Shown here: in pieces, positions 58,375 to 64,000 of the stretch
How the letters are laid out: each line of letters starts with the position of its first letter
How positions within the stretch are numbered: the stretch's first letter is position 1
DNA from: Bacteroidia bacterium
GTDB lineage: Bacteria; Bacteroidota; Bacteroidia; Cytophagales; JAAEPT01
Assembly (NCBI GenBank): GCA_030431525.1
Contig: JAUIJC010000005.1
Location: 62,001-126,000, forward strand
Length of the DNA: 64,000 nucleotides
Direction of reading: 5' to 3'
Made by a program: the position numbers and the translations under genes
Notes under the pieces: model-generated
What the model saw: the letters and a program-made list of their open reading frames with translations, nothing else
The model's database searches: none
What the model was told of the DNA's origin: nothing

Positions 58375-59877
58375 ATGGAACGGTTTGATTTGTGTGTCAT
58401 TGGTGGTGGTCCGGCAGGTTATGCTGCGGCCATGCGTGCGCTGGATTTTGGCAAAAAAGTTTTGTTGGTCGAAAAGGACCGAGTTGGTGGCGCAGGGCTA
58501 TATAATGGGGTGCTGAGCTCCAAAACGATGTGGGAATTGTCCAAGGATGTTTCCCATGCGCGCAAGCGTGTTTCAGATCTTGGCAAGGAGAGCTGTTTTG
58601 AATTGGACTATGAGGCTGTCAAGTGTGAGTTGCGCGATGCCGTGAAGGAGCGGGCCTATCAGTTGGAATCGCACTTGGAGGCGCTCAAAGATGATGAGGT
58701 CTATGAAGGGCTTTTTTCCTATCGTAAGGGAATGGGCCGATTGCTGACAGCCAACGAGGTGTTGATTGAAGGTGAGGAGGAAGAGGTGATTCATGCTGAT
58801 TACATCATTTTGGCAACAGGTAGCCGTCCTCGCAAGCTCCCTAATATTCCGATTGACGAAAAAATTATTGTGACCAGCGACGGCGTCCACGATTTTGAGG
58901 AATTACCGGAGAGCATGGTTGTGCTCGGTGCTGGTGTGATTGGCTGTGAGTACGCCACCATTTTTTCAAACTTTGGGAAGACGCAAGTAAACCTGATTGA
59001 CAAGGCTGAGCATATTCTCCCGTTTGAGGATGATGATATTTCCCGCATGATTGAGCGGAGTTTTGAGGAGAATGGGATTCACATTCACCGCAATTCTCGT
59101 TTGGAGCGGATGGAGATTGTGGATGGTGAGGTTGAGTACGAGCTTTCTTATGCCGGAGGCGCCAGTGAGGTGTTTCGTGTAGAAAAGGCCTTGGTTTCTA
59201 TTGGGCGTGTTCCTAATGTTGAGGGCTTAGGTTTGGAGGATGTTGGTGTGAAGGTGGATGCTCGAAATAGTGTGGTAGCCATTGATACCCAGACCGATGT
59301 TCCAAACATTTACGCTATTGGCGATTTGACGGCGGATATTGCTTTGGTGAACGTTGGTGAGTTGGAGGGAAGGCATGCCGTAGAAAAAATCTTTGGGGGC
59401 TCTGTAAAGAAGCTTTCTTATGACAATATCTCTTCGATCATGTTCCTCAAGCCATTGGTGGCGAGTGTGGGTATGAATGAGAAGCAGTGTCGCCAAAAAG
59501 GAACGTGTTTCCGAGTGGTGTCCATTGATTATACTGCCATTCCTCGTGCCATCGCGATGCGTAACCCTCCGGGCTTGTTCAAAATCATCGTAACCAATGA
59601 TGATGAGATGAAGGTCTTGGGAATGCGAGCCGTAGGTGTTCAGGCTTCCAGTGCTATTCAAGCGGTTGCTTTATTGATGGCGACAGGAAAAGGCATTGAG
59701 GAGATTTCTGAATTGATTCACCCACATCCATCCTTGATTGAAGGTATTCAGGAGTGTGTCCGAATCTTGTTGGGTAAACCAATCTTCAAACCGCACATCT
59801 TCAAGAAAGTCCTGAAGTGTAAGGATTATATGGATGGTGAGTATCTCGACCTTTATCAAGTCGTAGATAAGTGTTGA
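58375..59877 (+). CDS. Pyridine-nucleotide-disulfide-oxidoreductase-family flavoprotein lacking the redox cysteines
   Basis: With the start at 58375 (an ATG at 58333 is an alternative) the protein has 500 residues: FAD motif CVIGGGPAGYAAA (7-19), NAD(P) motif VVLGAGVIGCEYA, second FAD motif NIYAIGDLTAD, and a C-terminal interface domain with HPHPSLIEGIQE. The family's disulfide GG-T-C-LN-VG-C-IPSK is replaced by GGAGLYNGVLSSK (38-50), so both cysteines are lost (Gly41, Val46). It cannot act as a lipoamide or mercuric reductase. Soluble transhydrogenase (SthA)-like or NAD(P)H oxidase/quinone reductase activity is possible. Confidence 0.88.
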   Translation: MERFDLCVIGGGPAGYAAAMRALDFGKKVLLVEKDRVGGAGLYNGVLSSKTMWELSKDVSHARKRVSDLGKESCFELDYEAVKCELRDAVKERAYQLESHLEALKDDEVYEGLFSYRKGMGRLLTANEVLIEGEEEEVIHADYIILATGSRPRKLPNIPIDEKIIVTSDGVHDFEELPESMVVLGAGVIGCEYATIFSNFGKTQVNLIDKAEHILPFEDDDISRMIERSFEENGIHIHRNSRLERMEIVDGEVEYELSYAGGASEVFRVEKALVSIGRVPNVEGLGLEDVGVKVDARNSVVAIDTQTDVPNIYAIGDLTADIALVNVGELEGRHAVEKIFGGSVKKLSYDNISSIMFLKPLVASVGMNEKQCRQKGTCFRVVSIDYTAIPRAIAMRNPPGLFKIIVTNDDEMKVLGMRAVGVQASSAIQAVALLMATGKGIEEISELIHPHPSLIEGIQECVRILLGKPIFKPHIFKKVLKCKDYMDGEYLDLYQVVDKC

Positions 59878-59890
59878 TAACGAAAGTGAA

Positions 59891-59922
59891 AGCAAGGTTC
59901 TTCGGGGCCTTGCTTATTTTTT
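59891..59922 (+). terminator. Terminator after the flavoprotein gene
   Basis: Stem AGCAAGG/CCTTGCT followed by TATTTTTT. Confidence 0.82.
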
Positions 59923-59955
59923 GACCTTATTTTTTCGATTTCATTCAATTTGAAA

Positions 59956-60672
59956 ATGATGATGGATAATCAGCCAAGGCTTGACCAAATCTTGTTTCTG
60001 GATATTGAAACAGTTCCGCAGTACGAATCCTATGAGCAGGCTCCTGAGGGCATACGGGAGATTTGGGATAAAAAGGCTGGTCAATTAGATAAGACTGGAG
60101 AGTCTTCGCCTTCAGAAATGTATGAGCAGGCGGGAATCTATGCGGAGCATGGAAAAATAGTGGTGATTGGTGTGGGCTTTTTTGCTCGAGGAAAGTTTCG
60201 TGTAAAATCTCTGAAAGGAGATGATGAGGCAACTTTGTTGGAGGAGTTTAGCCAGTTGTTGGAGAATGGCCGAAATAGTTTCTATTACCTCTGCGGACAC
60301 AATTCCAAGGAGTTTGATTTCCCGTACCTCTGTCGCCGAATGTTGGTGCAAGGTGTAAAACTTCCGCCACAACTTCAGCTTTGGGGGAAGAAGCCTTGGG
60401 AGATTAAGCACATCGATACCATGGATTTGTGGAAGTTCGGGGATTGGAAGAGCTTCACGTCTCTCCATACCTTGGCGACGATTTTTAACGTACCAACCAG
60501 TAAGGATGATATTGATGGCTCTCAGGTGCGAGAGGTGTACTATCAAGAAGAGGGTGGGCTGGATCGAATTGCGACCTACTGTTCTAAAGATGTGGTGCTG
60601 ACAGCTCGTGTCTATCAGGCCATGATGGGTTTGCCAGTGCTGGAGGATGAGAATATCCATCAAGCGACCTAA
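59956..60672 (+). CDS. DEDD-type 3'-5' exonuclease (PolB exo-like)
   Basis: The start is the ATG at 59956 (first of three consecutive). The 238-residue protein is a stand-alone proofreading-type exonuclease domain of the DNA polymerase B exo2 group. Exo I is LFLDIETVPQ (Asp-x-Glu), Exo II GHNSKEFDFPYL, and Exo III YCSKDVVLT. No polymerase domain is attached. It probably trims DNA or RNA 3' ends; the substrate is unknown. Confidence 0.88.
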   Translation: MMMDNQPRLDQILFLDIETVPQYESYEQAPEGIREIWDKKAGQLDKTGESSPSEMYEQAGIYAEHGKIVVIGVGFFARGKFRVKSLKGDDEATLLEEFSQLLENGRNSFYYLCGHNSKEFDFPYLCRRMLVQGVKLPPQLQLWGKKPWEIKHIDTMDLWKFGDWKSFTSLHTLATIFNVPTSKDDIDGSQVREVYYQEEGGLDRIATYCSKDVVLTARVYQAMMGLPVLEDENIHQAT

Positions 60673-60692
60673 AAATGGAAGCCCTTAAACGC

Positions 60693-60720
60693 AAAAAAGC
60701 CACCAATAAATTGGTGGCTT
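60693..60720 (-). terminator. Terminator of the tRNA-Asn unit
   Basis: On the minus strand, stem AAGCCACCAAT/ATTGGTGGCTT followed by six Ts; it follows directly on the second tRNA-Asn. Confidence 0.85.
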
Positions 60721-60723
60721 CTG

Positions 60724-60797
60724 CTCCCCCTCTTGGACTTGAACCAAGGACCCTCTGATTAACAGTCAGATGCTCTAACCAACTGAGCTAAGGAGGA
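60724..60797 (-). tRNA. tRNA-Asn (GTT), copy 2
   Basis: Minus strand: acceptor TCCTCCT pairs with AGGGGGA (one G-T), anticodon stem TCTGA/TCAGA around CTGTTAA, anticodon GTT. It is identical to the copy at 60875. Confidence 0.95.
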
Positions 60798-60874
60798 AAA
60801 TTAATTGTTTGTAAAATAGTAGGAATGATATTCGCTATTTTACGGTTTAGTTGGTCCGACTGACCAGCTTGCTG

Positions 60875-60948
60875 CTCCCCCTCTTGGACTTGAACCAAGG
60901 ACCCTCTGATTAACAGTCAGATGCTCTAACCAACTGAGCTAAGGAGGA
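60875..60948 (-). tRNA. tRNA-Asn (GTT), copy 1
   Basis: Same 74-base sequence as the copy at 60724, separated from it by 77 bp and transcribed first from the promoter at 60964. Confidence 0.95.
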
Positions 60949-60963
60949 GTGTTTTTGCGTGTG

Positions 60964-60994
60964 CAAATATAGGGGGGTATCTTTAATTCGTCAA
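60964..60994 (-). promoter_or_regulatory. tRNA-Asn promoter
   Basis: Minus strand: TTGA (60991-60994), 19-nt spacer, TATATTTG (60964-60971), 15 nt before tRNA-Asn copy 1. Confidence 0.85.
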
Positions 60995-61022
60995 CACTTC
61001 AGACAATAAAATTTTAAAAATC

Positions 61023-61592
61023 ATGCGTGTTTCTTTCAGGTTAATTCTGCTGTCAATGCTCATGGGGTTGAGCCTCAGTGTTTTTGCTCAAAAAACGGTT
61101 TCAGGCGTGAAACTGGCTAATTCTGTAACAAAGGAAGGAAAGTCACTTCAATTGAATGGTGCGGGTGTCAGAACCAAGTTTTTCATCGATCTCTATGTGG
61201 GTTCTCTTTACCTCTCGAAGAAGAATAGTAGTTCAAGTCAGGTTATCAATGCCGACGAGCATTCCATGGTACGGTTGGATATTGTGTCATCTTTGATCAC
61301 TAAAGAGAAAATGAGGGATGCTGTAAAAGATGGGTTTAAGAATTCTACTAATGGTAACACCAAAGCTTTACAGGCTCGCATCGATCGCTTTATCAAAATT
61401 TTTGAGCGACCTATTAATGTAGGGGATGTTCTAGAGTTGGTCTATGTGCCAGGGACGGGAACGAAGGTGTATGGCAATGGCGAGTTGTTGGACACTATTC
61501 AAGGATTAGATTTTAAACAGGCGCTCTGGGGGATATGGATAGGTGATAAGCCTGCTCAGGATAGTTTGAAAAATGAAATGCTTGGGAAGTAA
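61023..61592 (+). CDS. Chalcone-isomerase-like exported protein
   Basis: The 189-residue product has a signal peptide (cleavage after VFAQ, about residue 22) and the chalcone-isomerase fold signature: LQLNGAGVRTKFFIDLYVGSLYL, AVKDGFKNST and the C-terminal KQALWGIWIGDKPAQDSLKNEMLG. Bacterial members of this group (Chalcone_3) do not make flavonoids; fatty-acid binding has been proposed for the fold. Its location is presumably the periplasm. A terminator follows. Confidence 0.88.
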   Translation: MRVSFRLILLSMLMGLSLSVFAQKTVSGVKLANSVTKEGKSLQLNGAGVRTKFFIDLYVGSLYLSKKNSSSSQVINADEHSMVRLDIVSSLITKEKMRDAVKDGFKNSTNGNTKALQARIDRFIKIFERPINVGDVLELVYVPGTGTKVYGNGELLDTIQGLDFKQALWGIWIGDKPAQDSLKNEMLGK

Positions 61593-61610
61593 GTCTAACG
61601 TTATATGTGA

Positions 61611-61647
61611 AAAAAGGCGCTGAATATTTCGGCGCCTTTTCTGTTTT
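61611..61647 (+). terminator. Terminator before nqrF
   Basis: Stem AAAAGGCGC/GCGCCTTTT with a T-rich tail. Confidence 0.8.
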
Positions 61648-61726
61648 GGTTAATTGTTTAATGCCGTGAACCTTTGTTTCTCGGGATAGTTTTTTGTTTT
61701 TCTTACTTCCTTACTCCATTCTTCCC

Positions 61727-61734
61727 TATATTTG
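61727..61734 (+). promoter_or_regulatory. nqrF promoter -7 element TATATTTG
   Basis: Exact match 69 nt upstream of the ATG at 61804; only a weak TTAC near the -33 position. It gives nqrF its own promoter. Confidence 0.6.
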
Positions 61735-61803
61735 TGGCGATAAAGCAAGGAGTCGTCGTTTTTGACGATTGCTCCAGAGTTTACTTATTTCAAACACAAG
61801 AAA

Positions 61804-63066
61804 ATGGTTGTAGCGGCTTCGATTATTGCCTTTACCTTGGTCATCTTGGCCTTGGTCTTCATCCTTCTTTTTGCGCAAGCCAAATTGGTTCAAAGCGGTG
61901 ACGTAACCGTAAGCATCAATGGTGAGAAAGACATCACTGTTGCTGCGGGTTCTACGCTTTTGAACACGCTTTCTGCGCAAAAGATCTTCCTTCCTTCCGC
62001 CTGTGGTGGAGGCGGAACATGTGCCATGTGTAAGTGTCAAGTTCTTGACGGTGGAGGCGACGTGCTTCCTACTGAAGAGGGCCACCTTTCCCGTAAGGAA
62101 AAAGGCGACAATGTTCGTCTTGCCTGTCAGGTGAAGGTGAAGCAAGACATGAAAATCGCCGTTCCTGAGGAGGTCTTCGGAATTAAGAAGTGGGAATGCG
62201 AGGTTGTGTCCAACTACAACGTGGCTACCTTTATTAAGGAGTTCGTTGTGAAGCTTCCAGAAGGCGAGATTCTCGACTTTGAATCTGGAGGATATATTCA
62301 GCTTGACGTTCCTGCCATTGAGGTAGACTTCAAGGGTATGGACATCACGGCTCACCCACGTATGGGTAAGAAGCCTGATGAGTACCAAGAAGAGTGGGAC
62401 AAGTATGGTTTGTGGGACTTGACAATGAAGAACCCAGAGCCAATCTTCCGTGCCTACTCCATGGCTAACCACCCAGCAGAGGGTAACATCGTGATGTTGA
62501 ACATCCGTATTGCCACTCCACCATGGGATCGTGCTAAGAATGGTTGGATGGATGTGAATCCAGGTATCTGTTCTTCTTACGTGTTCTCTCGTAAACCAGG
62601 TGACAAGGTTACTGTTTCTGGTCCTTACGGTGAGTTCTTCATCAAGGAAACTCCAAACGAGAAGATTTACATCGGTGGTGGTGCTGGTATGGCTCCACTT
62701 CGTTCACACATCTTCCACCTCTTCCACACTGAGAAACGCAAGGATCTCAAGGTGAGCTACTGGTACGGTGGTCGTTCTACGCGTGAGCTCTTCTACACTG
62801 AGGACTTCCGTGAGATCGAGGAGAACTTCCCGAACTTTAAGTACAACATCGCCCTTTCTGACCCAACTCCAGAAGATAACTGGACTGGTTACACAGGATT
62901 CATTCACCAAGTGGTGCTTGACAACTACCTCAAGCAGCACGAGGAGCCAGAGGAAATCGAATTCTACCTCTGTGGACCTCCAATGATGAACGATGCTGTT
63001 CTTAAGATGCTCGACGAATTGGGTGTTCCAAAAGAAAACATCGCATTTGACGACTTCGGTGGTTAA
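61804..63066 (+). CDS. nqrF: Na+-translocating NADH:quinone reductase subunit F
   Basis: NqrF is the NADH-oxidising entry subunit of Na+-NQR, passing electrons from NADH via FAD and a [2Fe-2S] cluster into the complex. The 420-residue protein has an N-terminal helix (about 5-27), the ferredoxin cysteines Cys67, Cys73, Cys76 and Cys108, the FAD motif RAYSMANHP, the NADH motif [13 protein letters not shown] and [11 protein letters not shown]. Oddity: the other nqr genes are not adjacent; a terminator, an exported-protein gene and its own promoter lie upstream. Highly biased codons indicate strong expression. Confidence 0.96.
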   Translation: MVVAASIIAFTLVILALVFILLFAQAKLVQSGDVTVSINGEKDITVAAGSTLLNTLSAQKIFLPSACGGGGTCAMCKCQVLDGGGDVLPTEEGHLSRKEKGDNVRLACQVKVKQDMKIAVPEEVFGIKKWECEVVSNYNVATFIKEFVVKLPEGEILDFESGGYIQLDVPAIEVDFKGMDITAHPRMGKKPDEYQEEWDKYGLWDLTMKNPEPIFRAYSMANHPAEGNIVMLNIRIATPPWDRAKNGWMDVNPGICSSYVFSRKPGDKVTVSGPYGEFFIKETPNEKIYIGGGAGMAPLRSHIFHLFHTEKRKDLKVSYWYGGRSTRELFYTEDFREIEENFPNFKYNIALSDPTPEDNWTGYTGFIHQVVLDNYLKQHEEPEEIEFYLCGPPMMNDAVLKMLDELGVPKENIAFDDFGG

Positions 63067-63081
63067 TGCATCAATATTTCC

Positions 63082-63116
63082 AAAAAGGGAGGAGCGATTG
63101 CTTCTCCCTTTTTTTA
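63082..63116 (+). terminator. nqrF terminator
   Basis: Stem AAAAGGGAG/CTCCCTTTT with a long T run. Confidence 0.88.
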
Positions 63117-63140
63117 TGCTTTTTTGTGAAAAGGAGAAGC

Positions 63141-63172
63141 ATTAGGCTAAAGTCTAAAAGCGAAAGCGGTCT
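63141..63172. repeat. Family A half copy (32 bp)
   Basis: GCTAAAGTCTAAAAGCGAAAGCGGTCT matches only one arm of the AGACCGC type of family A (it is the complement of the left ends at 13640 and 56741). The other arm is missing, so this is a truncated copy. Confidence 0.7.
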
Positions 63173-63203
63173 GATGCCTGATGTATAAAAAATCCTATTT
63201 GTC

Positions 63204-64000
63204 GTGGACTTTGCATTGCTTTTTGATCCTCTGGAGGATGAACTTTGTGCCGAATTGTTTACGGATGCGGCCTATTTGAAGGAAAGCCAAGTGTATTGGT
63301 CGGAGGGAATGCCCAAATGGGAGGAAGCCGATATTGCCTTGGTGGGGGTGGTGGATAATCGTGGGACGCACCGAAATAAAGGTGTGGAAAAAGGGCCCGA
63401 TGAATTCCGAAAGAAGTTCTTTAGACTCAAGCGGGGGACTGGTCCTATTAAGATTGTTGATCTTGGGAACCTGAAACCTGGTTTTGCGTTGGAGGATACC
63501 CGCCATCGTTTGGCCGAGGTTTGTGAAACGCTTTTGTCTCATAAAGTGTTTCCCTTGGTAATTGGCACCTCCCATGATTTGAGCTTTTCCCTGTGTGAAG
63601 GGGTCTGGCAGGAGACGGAAAAACAGGTCAATCTGGTGAATGTTGATTCACGCATTGATGTGGAGTCTTATGGAGGGGAGGAAGAAGGTTTTCTGAAAGG
63701 CTTATTGGAAGGTTCATTGCCTTATGGCTACGCTCATTTAGCGCATCAGGGCTATTTGGTTGAGGGGAATGTCCTGCGGGAGGTGGAACAGCGAAATATG
63801 GAGTTGTTCCGATTGGGTGATTTGCGAGATGATTTGCGAGAGGCCGAACCTGTGTTGCGTGGGAGTGAGGTGATGGCTTTTGATATGTCAGCCATTCGCA
63901 AGGCAGATGCTCCAGGGCATGCTGATGCTTTGCCCTTTGGGCTTACGTCCGAGGAGGCGTGTAAGTTGGCGTGGTATGCTGGGCAGGCTGATAAAATGAA
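63204..64000 (+). CDS. Arginase-fold protein (formimidoylglutamase-like), 3' end outside the window
   Basis: From a GTG at 63204 the frame is open to the window end (265 codons). The order IALVGVVDNRGTHRNKGVEKGP, VIGTSHDLSFSL, LVNVDSRIDVE and AFDMSAIRKADAPG is that of the ureohydrolase fold, and the family in Bacteroidota is named formimidoylglutamase. The metal-ligand positions are altered: GGDHS is GTSHD, DAHxD is DSRID, and SxDxDxxDP is FDMSAIRKADAP. The binuclear manganese site therefore looks lost or changed, and the protein may not be a hydrolase. No ATG is available in frame near the start. Confidence 0.8.
   Translation, partial: MDFALLFDPLEDELCAELFTDAAYLKESQVYWSEGMPKWEEADIALVGVVDNRGTHRNKGVEKGPDEFRKKFFRLKRGTGPIKIVDLGNLKPGFALEDTRHRLAEVCETLLSHKVFPLVIGTSHDLSFSLCEGVWQETEKQVNLVNVDSRIDVESYGGEEEGFLKGLLEGSLPYGYAHLAHQGYLVEGNVLREVEQRNMELFRLGDLRDDLREAEPVLRGSEVMAFDMSAIRKADAPGHADALPFGLTSEEACKLAWYAGQADKM

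Overview
The window comes from a member of the Bacteroidota, most likely of the Cytophagales type (a gliding, type IX secretion lineage). Evidence: a CHU_C/T9SS-type C-terminal sorting domain (1620-2531), a GldB-like lipoprotein, DUF4783 next to nadC, DUF3127, DUF547, a panC-panD-LPG-synthase-TM block, a Na+-NQR NqrF subunit, and many exact copies of the Bacteroidetes -7 promoter element TAnnTTTG. GC content is moderate. No rRNA, prophage, CRISPR array, restriction system or classical transposase gene was seen. The window is almost entirely core chromosome; its unusual content is in the spacers.

Layout. 1-8.5 kb: chitinase-like GH18 (cut by the window edge), secreted/T9SS proteins, a Crp-type regulator with a membrane partner, DUF4783-nadC-YcxB-like, accD and a radical SAM enzyme. 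8.5-14 kb: three DUF805 paralogues (the third damaged), a Dna2-like nuclease-helicase and an unassigned structured RNA with its own terminator. 14-22 kb: PorT-like barrel, gldB, a three-gene glycosyltransferase operon and a tail-specific protease. 22-32 kb: glyA, tatC, rpiB, small membrane proteins, a solitary substrate-binding protein, MscS channel, secA. 32-46 kb: thioredoxin, DUF547, a two-part Fe-S oxidoreductase split by a repeat element carrying a four-helix-bundle gene, tRNA-Phe and tRNA-Gly, panC-panD-flippase-like gene, a CNNM/CBS protein, proA. 46-56 kb: CE2/SGNH esterase, beta-lactamase-fold hydrolase, peptide-binding lipoprotein, exonuclease III, glmM-cysteine desulfurase operon, NqrM-like protein. 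56-64 kb: mazG, tRNA-Trp, carbonic anhydrase, an SSB-like DUF3127 protein, a flavoprotein lacking its redox cysteines, a DEDD exonuclease, two identical tRNA-Asn genes, a chalcone-isomerase-like protein, nqrF, and an arginase-fold protein cut by the window end.

The most striking signal is the set of intergenic inverted repeats. At least seven sequence-unrelated families (called A-G here), most 70-110 bp and several built from short internal sub-repeats, often fill the spacer between genes. In family B the repeat supplies the stop codon of the upstream gene (in three different reading frames at three loci) and ends 2-6 nt before the next start codon. One family B copy is expanded to about 605 bp, has 29-bp terminal inverted repeats with two mismatches, and carries an S23/four-helix-bundle gene. 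That makes it a candidate parent element for the small copies. A perfect 67-bp palindrome (family G) has become part of a glycosyltransferase coding sequence.

Promoters can be read with fair confidence: the four tRNA transcription units and several protein genes show TAnnTTTG, often with a TTTG-like box about 19 nt upstream. At proA, nadC and the glycosyltransferase operon the -7 box ends only 4-5 nt before the start codon, which suggests leaderless or nearly leaderless mRNAs.
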